From: Saprospiraceae bacterium
GTDB lineage: Bacteria; Bacteroidota; Bacteroidia; Chitinophagales; Saprospiraceae
Reading direction: 5' to 3'
NCBI GenBank assembly: GCA_023300835.1
Contig: JALZVB010000168.1
Coordinates: 1 to 16,249, forward strand
DNA: 16,249 nucleotides
Every line of letters starts with the position of its first letter. Positions within the stretch are counted from its first letter, which is position 1. Below are positions 7,119-14,039 of this stretch, in pieces. The notes below the pieces were generated by a model that worked only from the letters and a program-made list of their open reading frames with translations, was not told the DNA's origin and made no database searches. A program made the position numbers and the translations under genes.

Positions 7119-8303
7119 CTATGTGTTTTGTGTTGCCAAATAAGTCATTAAACCTATTCCCGTATGAATAGCTTTCTCATCTACATCAAAAGTAGGGGTA
7201 TGAACGGAAGAAGTAATTCCCAACTTTTCATTTCCCGTCCCTAATCTATAAAAACAAGCTGGCATCATCTGACTGTAATAAGAAAAATCTTCCGCTGTCA
7301 TACGCTTATCAAGGTGTACGACGTTTTTACCTCCCATATAACTTTTGGCACTTTCTATAGCTTTATGTGTTAAGGCTACATCATTCTTAAGCGTAGGGTA
7401 TCCATAGATGATTTTTACTTTTGCTTTAGCCCCATAAGCCTTACATGTATGCTTTATTGCTCGATCAATTACTTTGTGCATCTGCAATCTATTCTTTTCA
7501 TCCATTGTTCTGAAGGTACCTCTCATCATGACTTTGGATGGAATAACATTGGTTGCTCCACCGTCAGAATTTATCTTTCCTATACTCAGTACTGTTGGAA
7601 TCTTGGGATCTGAATATCTGCTTACCAGTGTATGGAAAACATTTATAACTTGCCCACTGACCATAATAGGGTCTATGAAATTAAGTGGCAATGCGGCATG
7701 ACCGCCCTTTCCTATAATCTCAATATAGATCTCATCAGCAGATGCCATATACTCCCCTGGATGGAATCCTACTTTTCCAACTTCCAATGGCGGGTGAACA
7801 TGTTGGGCAATGACCTTAGCTTTGGAAGGTGTCTTTATCGCTCCATCGGCTATCATTATAGAAGCCCCACCAGGCAGTTGCTCTTCGCCTGGTTGAAAAA
7901 TTATTCTTACTGTTCCTTTAAACGAATCTCTGATTTTATTAAGTATTACCGCAGCACCTAAGACACAAGTTGTATGTACATCATGTCCGCAAGCATGCAT
8001 AACATTAGGCACTACAGACTTATATGAAGTCTTGTTTTTTTCTTGAATAGGGAGAGCATCCATATCACCTCTTAGGTATACGAGTCCGCCTTTTTTACTT
8101 CCTTTAATTTCAGCGACAATGCCATGCTCACAATATCCCGTTGTGAACTTTATATTATTTTCTTTTAGATATGCTTGTACATAAGCACTTGTGTTTTTTT
8201 CTTGAAAGGATAGCTCAGGATGCTTATGTAGATGTCTCCGTATTTTGATGCCTTCATCAAAGAAATCATCTGTATGTTTTTTAATCTGTTTTATAAGTGT
8301 CAT
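7119..8303 (-). CDS. M20D-family metal-dependent amidohydrolase (N-acyl amino acid / hippurate hydrolase type)
   Basis: 394 residues, full length for the M20D family, which hydrolyses amide bonds of N-acyl or conjugated amino acids (hippurate, N-acetyl amino acids, indoleacetyl-amino acids) with two metal ions. Visible parts: RRHLHKHPELSF (22-33); LRGDMDALP (77-85); the metal site MHACGHDVH (102-110, Cys105 and His107); PGEE (138-141, Glu140 catalytic base, Glu141 metal ligand); QHVHP (167-171, His168); the dimerisation/substrate segment GKGGHAALP (198-206, His202); and SSVHTPTFD (365-373, His368). All metal ligands are present. There is no signal peptide, so it is cytoplasmic. Its start is 2 bp after the stop of the upstream glycosyltransferase gene, so translation is probably coupled; the deiodinase-like gene follows after 50 bp. 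The exact substrate cannot be told from sequence. Confidence 0.94.
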   Translation of the reverse strand: MTLIKQIKKHTDDFFDEGIKIRRHLHKHPELSFQEKNTSAYVQAYLKENNIKFTTGYCEHGIVAEIKGSKKGGLVYLRGDMDALPIQEKNKTSYKSVVPNVMHACGHDVHTTCVLGAAVILNKIRDSFKGTVRIIFQPGEEQLPGGASIMIADGAIKTPSKAKVIAQHVHPPLEVGKVGFHPGEYMASADEIYIEIIGKGGHAALPLNFIDPIMVSGQVINVFHTLVSRYSDPKIPTVLSIGKINSDGGATNVIPSKVMMRGTFRTMDEKNRLQMHKVIDRAIKHTCKAYGAKAKVKIIYGYPTLKNDVALTHKAIESAKSYMGGKNVVHLDKRMTAEDFSYYSQMMPACFYRLGTGNEKLGITSSVHTPTFDVDEKAIHTGIGLMTYLATQNT

Positions 8304-8305
8304 AA

Positions 8306-10231
8306 TTATTTGTACTTATTGAAGAGATAATAAGATAACATGGCAACCTCATTCCATGTGCTGTAACTTCTGGCATAGCGTAAGTTAATTTTATGCACAT
8401 TGTTATTTCTCAGTTTTGATAAAGGAGGAAAAATTCCACTTCTCAACTTGGGCACCTCCTGAATGTTCGTATCCGACTCATGGTATCCTATCCATGTTTT
8501 CCTGGCAAAGATAACATCCAATATATTAGAATATATTGCCTTTCGATTAGACAGTAATAATACAATAGGGAAAAATAAAATAGTAAAAAAGCAAAACATC
8601 AAATCTAATAATCTCTTAGTTCTTATATGAAACGGTTGATTAATTTTAAATCCGATATCAACGGAATGCCACTCCCCTATCCGTTCTTTAGAGTCACTTC
8701 CAAGAATAGAAGTATTATCATTATTAGCTACTCTATATATAATCCTATTTCCTAATAGAGCCATGATTTCAAAAATCGTTTTTGAGGCTACATCTTTACT
8801 ACAGAATATGAGTTCATTTATATTCCATGATTTTACAATATCTCCTATCTCTGATATCCTTCCTATTACCTGTGCCCCTTTCTCATCGTATACTCTGCCT
8901 ATAAGTTTTGTTTCTGAAAACGAAGTCATTATTTTTTCAATTTGATCTCTTGACTCCATTGTTCCTATCATTGCAATCCTACTTCCTGTGCTTGTGTTGA
9001 ATGCAAATCTTTTATACAGAAATCCGTTAAACAATGATCTGGTTATATACAATAACACAGGAGCACTAAGCGCCATCGCTACAAATATTACTCTCGAAAA
9101 TCGATATGCTTCTGGCAATAAACTATAAATAGATAATATACCAAATGTAGAAATTACAAATCCATAAACCAGGTGCTTAATATTATGTCTCTTATCATAC
9201 TGTCCAAATAAATAATAACAAAAAATAGCTGCTGCCACTAAAGCAACTATAACTATATTGTTTTTGAAATCAGCATAATAGCTTAAGTTATTATGATACA
9301 AAACGGCCCAGAGTTTTTGAAGTAATTTTACTAACCCGAACAATAATGCCATATCAAAAATAGGCCTCAACAAGCGTTTTGATGTTCCCTTCACAACAGA
9401 CAATAATGCTGATAAAATTATACCCAAATTAAGAAGTATACTCCATCCTATAGTGCTAGAGTGGCCTCTTTTATTAGCATATATTTTCATCGCGCCATAG
9501 AAGTTCTTAAGATAACTCAGCGACGCCTTTTTAGTGCTTTCTCCCTTAAAATGAACTATAGAAGTTGTAGGAATATAGTAGTTTTCAACACCTGTTTTTT
9601 GTATCTGATATGAGAGCTCTATGTCTTCACCGTACATAAAATAGTCTTCATCAAAACCAACTATTTTGTCTAGGACCTCTTTAGTAGTAAATACAAATGC
9701 GCCAGGTAGTACATCTACAGGGTGAGCTTTTACAGAATCTATGTGACCTAAATAATACCCATTGAAAAAAGATGAATTGGGAAATAATTTAGCAAGCCCA
9801 GTAAGCTTAAATAATGAATTTCTTATAGTCGGAAATCCTCTCTTAGATTCAGGCAAATATTTACCTGTTCCATCAATCATCTTAACGGTAAGCGCTCCCG
9901 CATTCTTATTAGCCTGCATAAAAGCATGGCATAATTCAATAGTATCTTCTTGTATTATAGTATCAGGGTTAAGTATAAGAACATAATGCCCAGTCGCTAC
10001 CTCAAAACCTTGATTATTGGCTGTGCCGAAACCAACATTTTTATCATTATAGATTTTGATAACATCTGGAAATTCTTCGTCAAGCATGGCTTTGGAACCA
10101 TCCTTAGAGTCATTATCTACAACGATTACTTCTATTCCGTCAGAATAATTAGAGCTTGCAATGGAATGTAGACATTGTCGGAGGAAGTATCTAACATTAT
10201 AATTTACTATGACAATGCTGACCTTGTGCAT
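8306..10231 (-). CDS. GT2 glycosyltransferase fused to a membrane and degenerate phosphoglycosyltransferase-like half
   Basis: 641 residues. Residues 1-245 are a GT2 domain of the rhamnosyltransferase-like type: VSIVIVNYN (4-12), VVDNDSKDGS (37-46), NVGFGTANNQG (65-75), the nucleotide-sugar/metal motif NPD (88-90), and FMYGEDIELS (198-207). Then come about five hydrophobic segments (263-280, 291-311, 325-343, 352-372, 380-405) and a Rossmann-like region (about 417-500, from RIAMIGT). The end is a segment like polyprenyl-phosphate sugar-1-phosphate transferases: TKRLLDLMFCFF (538-549) and INLRYARSYSTWNEV (615-629) match the first and last family signatures. The central catalytic part, with the DE(L/I)P and (S/L)VGPRP-type motifs, is reduced to about 50 unrecognisable residues. 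The C-terminal half therefore probably cannot transfer sugar phosphate and may serve as a membrane anchor or partner surface. Likely role: surface polysaccharide assembly at the inner membrane. It starts 31 bp after recR. Confidence 0.85.
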   Translation of the reverse strand: MHKVSIVIVNYNVRYFLRQCLHSIASSNYSDGIEVIVVDNDSKDGSKAMLDEEFPDVIKIYNDKNVGFGTANNQGFEVATGHYVLILNPDTIIQEDTIELCHAFMQANKNAGALTVKMIDGTGKYLPESKRGFPTIRNSLFKLTGLAKLFPNSSFFNGYYLGHIDSVKAHPVDVLPGAFVFTTKEVLDKIVGFDEDYFMYGEDIELSYQIQKTGVENYYIPTTSIVHFKGESTKKASLSYLKNFYGAMKIYANKRGHSSTIGWSILLNLGIILSALLSVVKGTSKRLLRPIFDMALLFGLVKLLQKLWAVLYHNNLSYYADFKNNIVIVALVAAAIFCYYLFGQYDKRHNIKHLVYGFVISTFGILSIYSLLPEAYRFSRVIFVAMALSAPVLLYITRSLFNGFLYKRFAFNTSTGSRIAMIGTMESRDQIEKIMTSFSETKLIGRVYDEKGAQVIGRISEIGDIVKSWNINELIFCSKDVASKTIFEIMALLGNRIIYRVANNDNTSILGSDSKERIGEWHSVDIGFKINQPFHIRTKRLLDLMFCFFTILFFPIVLLLSNRKAIYSNILDVIFARKTWIGYHESDTNIQEVPKLRSGIFPPLSKLRNNNVHKINLRYARSYSTWNEVAMLSYYLFNKYK

Positions 10232-10262
10232 GACACAAAGGTATATAACTCAATGAAAATAA

Positions 10263-10877
10263 CTAGTCTACGTTATGAGAGTATTCTACTCTACCGTGAA
10301 TAGACCTACCTAGTGTTAATTCGTCCGCATACTCCAACTCTCCGCCAAATGATACACCTCTGGCTATAGTTGTAATTTTTACATCTAGATTCTCTATCAA
10401 TTTGGATAAATAATAGATGGTGGTTTCCCCTTCAATCGTAGGACTTATAGCCATAATAAGCTCATTTACATCAATTTCTTTGAGCCTTACTATAAGTGAA
10501 GCAATATTGAGATCATCTGGGCTTATTCCATCTAATGGTGATATTACCCCTCCTAACACATGATATACTCCGCCATATTGTTGTGTAGCTTCTATAGCCA
10601 TTACATCTTTGACAGATTCTACAACACATACCGTTCTTGCAGACCTAGATTTATCCCTACATATATCACATACATTAGAATCACTGTAATTATGACACAT
10701 TTCACAGGTCTTAAGATCCGTTTCTAAGGCCATAATAGCAGAAGCAAGCCGTCGACGCTTATCGGTTGTATTCTCAGCTAGGTGAAGTACTAGCCTCAAA
10801 GCTGACTTTTTACCTATACTAGGCAATGCACTCATCGCTTCTACAGCCTGTTCAAGTGTTTTAGATGAATATTTCAT
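10263..10877 (-). CDS. recR: Recombination mediator protein RecR
   Basis: 204 residues, normal RecR length. It works with RecO (and RecF) to load RecA onto SSB-coated single-stranded DNA during gap repair. Visible parts in order: the N-terminal helix-hairpin-helix with LPSIGKKSALRL (18-29); a four-cysteine zinc finger, Cys58, Cys61, Cys70 and Cys73 (CEMC, then CDIC); a Toprim domain starting at TVCVVE (82-87) with YHVLGGVISPLDGI (105-118); and the C-terminal TTIARGVSFGGELEYADELT (169-188) followed by L189. All hallmark motifs are intact. It is the first gene of a leftward cluster, with the glycosyltransferase 31 bp downstream. A near-consensus -7 box on the minus strand (GACATTTG, 10918-10925) lies about 40 bp before the start. 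It has no obvious functional tie to the genes after it. Confidence 0.98.
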   Translation of the reverse strand: MKYSSKTLEQAVEAMSALPSIGKKSALRLVLHLAENTTDKRRRLASAIMALETDLKTCEMCHNYSDSNVCDICRDKSRSARTVCVVESVKDVMAIEATQQYGGVYHVLGGVISPLDGISPDDLNIASLIVRLKEIDVNELIMAISPTIEGETTIYYLSKLIENLDVKITTIARGVSFGGELEYADELTLGRSIHGRVEYSHNVD

Positions 10878-10915
10878 TATAAATCTATGGTGTATTAAAG
10901 TATAAACTTAAAGGA

Positions 10916-10971
10916 AACAAATGTCTCACTAGAAGTTATACCTAAATAAATGTGAAAAAATTACATTTGTT
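10916..10971. repeat. Inverted repeat spanning facing promoter-like boxes between recR and pdhC
   Basis: GGAAACAAATGT on the left (10913-10924) is matched by ACATTTGTTCC on the right (10963-10973), a 9-bp perfect core extended with one unpaired A. Read outward on the minus strand the left arm contains GACATTTG, one base from the TAnnTTTG -7 consensus. Read on the plus strand the right arm contains TACATTTG (10962-10969), an exact match. The repeat may therefore simply be two divergent -7 boxes, or a symmetric operator over them. Confidence 0.3.
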
Positions 10972-11125
10972 CCAAAACCAGGATTTATTGGTCAATTTGA
11001 ATAATGTCTCGATTTCTAAGTGGTTTTAAGATTAGATAATGGATCAAATAATAAGCAAAAAGCCATGTATTCAAATAAAATATCAATATGCGATGATATA
11101 GACAGAATAATTATAGGTTTCATCT

Positions 11126-11133
11126 TACATTTG
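11126..11133 (+). promoter_or_regulatory. Candidate -7 promoter element of the pyruvate dehydrogenase E2 gene
   Basis: TACATTTG is an exact match to the Bacteroidota -7 consensus TAnnTTTG and ends 19 bp before the ATG at 11153. Transcription would start near 11140 and give a very short, A-rich leader. I do not see a good TTTG -33 element at the right distance. A second exact box lies at 10962-10969. Confidence 0.45.
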
Positions 11134-11152
11134 CGACACAACAAGTTAAAAA

Positions 11153-12427
11153 ATGGCTGAAGTAATAAGAATGCCCCGTCTCAGTGACACAATGGAGGAA
11201 GGGAACATCGTAGGATGGCAAAAGAAAGTAGGAGATAAAGTAAGTCCTGGTGATATACTTGCAGAAGTAGAAACCGATAAGGCAACTATGGACTTAGAGA
11301 GTTTTAACGAAGGTGTACTTCTGTATATCGGCGTTGAGCAAGGTCCTGTAGCAGTGGAAGGCGTTATTGCCATAATAGGTGAAGCTGGAGAAGATATTTC
11401 TGCTACACTAGAAGCTATTAAAAAAGAAGCTTCAACAGCTGACAGTAAGGCTGATACTAAAGAAAAACCTGCTGAAAAAGTAGCTGCTCACAGTGCACCA
11501 AAAATGGCAGCAGCTCCGGCACCTACTCAACAGGCCACTGCTGTTACAGACGATGGTAGAGTAAAAGCATCTCCGTTAGCTCGTAAAATGGCTTCAGATG
11601 CAGGATTTGACATTGCTGACATTGCAGGTAGTGGAGAAAACGGAAGAATAGTAAAAGCTGATATAGAGAATGCTATAGCAAATGGTCATACTAATAAAAC
11701 CGCTGCTGCTGCCCCACTCAGTTTACCACAAATAGGCATAGATCCTAGTGTTTATGGAGATAAGCCAGTATCTCAGATGCGTAAAATCATTGCTAAGAGA
11801 TTAGGAGAAAGTAAATTTTCTGCGCCCCATTTCTATCTTACGATGGAAATCAACATGGATAATGCAACTGCAGCTAGAAAAGTAATAAACGAGGATGCAC
11901 CAGTAAGAATATCATTTAATGATATCGTTGTAAAAGCTTCAGCTGCTGCACTTAGAAAACATCCAGATATCAATGCTTCATGGTTAGGAGATAAGATCAC
12001 TTATCACCAAGATATCAACATAGGTGTAGCCGTTGCTATAGACGAAGGTCTCATGGTTCCTGTTATAAGAAATGCGGATCTAAAGTCTCTTACTGCACTT
12101 AAAGTAGAAATTAAAGACTTAGCTGGTAAAGCTAAAACAAGGAAGATTTCACCTGCAGAAATGTCCGGAAATACTTTTACAATCAGTAATTTAGGTATGT
12201 TCGGGATAGAAGAGTTTACCGCTATCATCAATCCGCCAGACGCTTGTATACTAGCAGTAGGCGCCATAATTGCTAAACCAATTGTGAAAGATGGTAATAT
12301 TGTTGTAGGAAATATGATGAGAATCACCCTCTCTTGTGATCATAGAATTGTAGATGGCGCCAAGGGTGCTGCTTTCTTACAAACATTAAAAGGTTTCTTA
12401 GAAAATCCTGTAAAGATTTTGGTTTAA
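11153..12427 (+). CDS. pdhC: Dihydrolipoyllysine acetyltransferase, E2 of the pyruvate dehydrogenase complex
   Basis: 424 residues. E2 core of pyruvate dehydrogenase: it carries the acetyl group on lipoyl-lysine and passes it to CoA. Domains: one N-terminal lipoyl domain (1-80) with the lipoylated Lys43 in ETDKATMD (40-47); an Ala/Pro/Lys-rich flexible linker (about 84-134); the peripheral-subunit-binding domain (137-175, KASPLARKMA then GSGENGRIVKAD); a second linker; and the catalytic acyltransferase domain (about 200-424) with SCDHRIVDG, where His397 and Asp401 are the catalytic pair. The lipoyl start MAEVIRMPRLSDTMEEG points to pyruvate rather than 2-oxoglutarate dehydrogenase. Many Bacteroidota E2 proteins have two lipoyl domains; this one has one. 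E1 and E3 genes are not in the window. ATG at 11153 gives the normal family N-terminus. Confidence 0.95.
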   Translation: MAEVIRMPRLSDTMEEGNIVGWQKKVGDKVSPGDILAEVETDKATMDLESFNEGVLLYIGVEQGPVAVEGVIAIIGEAGEDISATLEAIKKEASTADSKADTKEKPAEKVAAHSAPKMAAAPAPTQQATAVTDDGRVKASPLARKMASDAGFDIADIAGSGENGRIVKADIENAIANGHTNKTAAAAPLSLPQIGIDPSVYGDKPVSQMRKIIAKRLGESKFSAPHFYLTMEINMDNATAARKVINEDAPVRISFNDIVVKASAAALRKHPDINASWLGDKITYHQDINIGVAVAIDEGLMVPVIRNADLKSLTALKVEIKDLAGKAKTRKISPAEMSGNTFTISNLGMFGIEEFTAIINPPDACILAVGAIIAKPIVKDGNIVVGNMMRITLSCDHRIVDGAKGAAFLQTLKGFLENPVKILV

Positions 12428-12564
12428 ATTAGGTTTTTGATTCATTAATCTATTGTGCAAATTGCCTCAGTTTTCTGACGTAATAATTTATATATTGCAC
12501 TTATTAAGAATATGAATCCCCGACATTTATAATCCCTAGCAAATACCCAGAAGAAATTAAACCC

Positions 12565-13425
12565 ATGAACACTAAAAGGCCCATAGACGTGCAAGGTCAC
12601 CGAGGATGCAGAGGCCTAGAACCAGAAAACACTATTCCTGCTTTTATCAAAGCGGTAGAACTAGGTGTTACTACGCTGGAAATGGATCTTGTAGTTACTA
12701 GAGACAAACAAATTATTGTCTCACACGAACCCTTTTTTAATCATGAAATAACAACTCACCCTGAGTTAGTAGATATCAACGCCGACAACCAACAAGATTT
12801 TAACTTATTCTTAATGGATTGCGATGAAATACAAACTTATGATGTTGGGATTCAAGATCATCCGAGGTTCCCTCAACAAGAAGAAAACCCTGCTTACAAG
12901 CCCCTTTTAACTGAAGTAGTAGAAGAGGTCAATAACAAATGTAAGGATCTGAAAGTGTCGACACCTTATTATAATGTAGAGATAAAGCGTCTTCCTAGTC
13001 AAGATAATAAATACCATCCAGATGTTGTTTTATATGCAGCCTATGTTGTTAATACATTGATCGCATCAGGGATAAAAGATAAAACATTCATTCAGTCTTT
13101 TGACATAGAATCACTAGAAGAGGTAAGAAGAACCAATCCTGAAATTCCTCTTGTTCTATTGGTAAATAACAATGATTCTGCTGAAGTCAACGTCTCTAAG
13201 CTTTCTTTTAACCCCGAAGTATACAGCCCTGAATTCAAATTAGTAAACAAGGAACTCGTTGATTATTGCAGAAACCATAATATCAAGCTCATTCCTTGGA
13301 CAGTTAACAAACCTGAGGATATTAAATCACTTCTTGCATTAGGAGTAGATGGTATAATTACTGATTATCCCAATCTATTGATTTCCATAATCAATGAGAG
13401 TAATGAGTATGAGATATTAAGATAG
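12565..13425 (+). CDS. Glycerophosphodiester phosphodiesterase (GDPD family)
   Basis: 286 residues with a single GDPD TIM barrel. It hydrolyses glycerophosphodiesters from phospholipid turnover to glycerol 3-phosphate and an alcohol, using a divalent metal. Key residues: GHRG (11-14) with catalytic His12 and Arg13, PENT (20-23), the metal ligands in LEMDLVVT (38-45; Glu39, Asp41), the second catalytic His54 in VSHEP (52-56), NVEIK (137-141; Glu139 ligand), and the barrel end WTVNKPEDIKSLLALGVDGI (245-264). There is an insertion between the HEP motif and the next barrel strand (about 57-115), as in many family members. No signal peptide or lipobox is visible and TAA lies in frame close upstream, so it looks cytoplasmic, although several Bacteroidota homologues are exported. 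It follows pdhC after 137 bp on the same strand; co-transcription is possible but not shown. Confidence 0.93.
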   Translation: MNTKRPIDVQGHRGCRGLEPENTIPAFIKAVELGVTTLEMDLVVTRDKQIIVSHEPFFNHEITTHPELVDINADNQQDFNLFLMDCDEIQTYDVGIQDHPRFPQQEENPAYKPLLTEVVEEVNNKCKDLKVSTPYYNVEIKRLPSQDNKYHPDVVLYAAYVVNTLIASGIKDKTFIQSFDIESLEEVRRTNPEIPLVLLVNNNDSAEVNVSKLSFNPEVYSPEFKLVNKELVDYCRNHNIKLIPWTVNKPEDIKSLLALGVDGIITDYPNLLISIINESNEYEILR

Positions 13426-13713
13426 TATTCCTCGTAAATAGCACTGTTGAAATCTGGCTTAGTTTCGTCGCAGACAAATCGTTTATCCCATTCAAATCCT
13501 GTGCACTTAATTACCTTATCCAGTTGGATACATATATCGCCTACTAGCTTTTTTAGCTGGTCTCTCTCTTAAAACTCCTTCACCAACTTCCTGTTATTAA
13601 ACAAGTCCTTAGCAAGAAACAGCGATCGTTTTTAGAATAGTTTTATCTAAAAAGTTATGCTCATAACCATAATTTGCTTTCAAATATCTTAGCAAACAAA
13701 TATGGTTTATAAT
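13365..13713 (-). pseudogene. Decayed minus-strand coding remnant of unknown family
   Basis: Two overlapping minus-strand frames read like one broken protein. Frame A (13713-13612) gives 34 residues including NYGYEHNFLDKTILK, then stops. Frame B (13631-13572) gives KRSLFLAKDLFNNRKLVKEF, an in-frame TAA (13569-13571), then 67 more residues (13568-13365) including KCTGFEWDKRFVCDETKPDF. The last part runs into the end of the GDPD gene on the other strand, so the true end of the remnant is probably near 13430. The residue mix (Trp, Cys, Lys/Glu/Asp alternation) looks protein-like. Lysine is mostly AAG and there are several CTG, GTG and GAG codons, unlike the A-ending neighbours. No start codon is found at a sensible place. 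I do not recognise the family; a degraded mobile-element gene is one option. A chance pair of open frames cannot be excluded. Confidence 0.38.
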
Positions 13714-13794
13714 TCAAGCATATCTGCGGCTTACCACTGATCTATATTAAGATACGACACCAATTTTATCTTTATTATGCCGTATAAATTTTAA

Positions 13795-13933
13795 ACATAG
13801 TTTTTTGTTTAGCTCAAGGCGAAAAGCGCAGGTATACCCCCGTTTAACTATACATGTATTTTCAACGCAGAGTAATCTCATTAAAAACTATGTGCAGCGT
13901 TCTCAAGTTAAACTGGTATAAAGCTAACGTTAG
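13795..13933. repeat. Palindrome-rich patch with an 11-bp inverted repeat
   Basis: ACATAGTTTTT (13795-13805) is repeated inverted as AAAAACTATGT (13883-13893), 77 bp apart. Between and beyond the arms are perfect palindromes GGTATACC (13831-13838), ATACATGTAT (13850-13859) and CTAACGTTAG (13924-13933), and a weaker pair AACGC/GCGTT (13864-13868 and 13897-13901). There is no open frame of note. It could be a remnant of a mobile-element end, a protein-binding region or a structured RNA; nothing in the window decides. Confidence 0.35.
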
Positions 13934-13974
13934 AGTAGTAGAATTATAACGGACTCAAGTTGTAAAAACAACAT

Positions 13975-14008
13975 AAAAAAAAGCGATTATGACTGCTCAT
14001 AACCGCTT
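13975..14008 (-). terminator. Intrinsic terminator of the OmpA-family gene
   Basis: A 12-bp stem (13981-13992 and 13997-14008) with a 4-base loop, 31 bp past the stop codon at 14040. On the plus strand it has one A/C mismatch; as minus-strand RNA this position becomes a G-U pair, so the stem is unbroken in that direction only. It is followed by eight T on the minus strand (A-run 13975-13982). Orientation therefore fits leftward termination. Confidence 0.85.
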
Positions 14009-14039
14009 CGATTGATATTATATAAGTATTCTTTACTTC

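Larger units (their letters stand above)
13426..14039. other. 614-bp gene-poor region between the GDPD gene and ompA-like gene
   Basis: No intact gene is visible. The left part (to about 13713) carries minus-strand coding-like fragments, described as a pseudogene. The middle (13795-13933) is rich in perfect palindromes and holds an 11-bp inverted repeat. The right end holds the terminator of the ompA-like gene (13975-14008). The GDPD gene has no obvious terminator of its own at its end. Confidence 0.6.

Noticed and set aside
6104..8303. A RiPP gene cluster made of the GG-leader peptide plus the neighbouring flavoprotein as a maturase.
   Set aside because: The two genes converge and are separated by a bidirectional terminator, the flavoprotein is specifically IYD-like, and no C39 peptidase, LanB/LanC or radical SAM gene is present.
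13920..13940. CTAACGTTAG as an integron attC-like core.
   Set aside because: It is only a compact palindrome; no paired R/L boxes, cassette frame or integrase is in the window.
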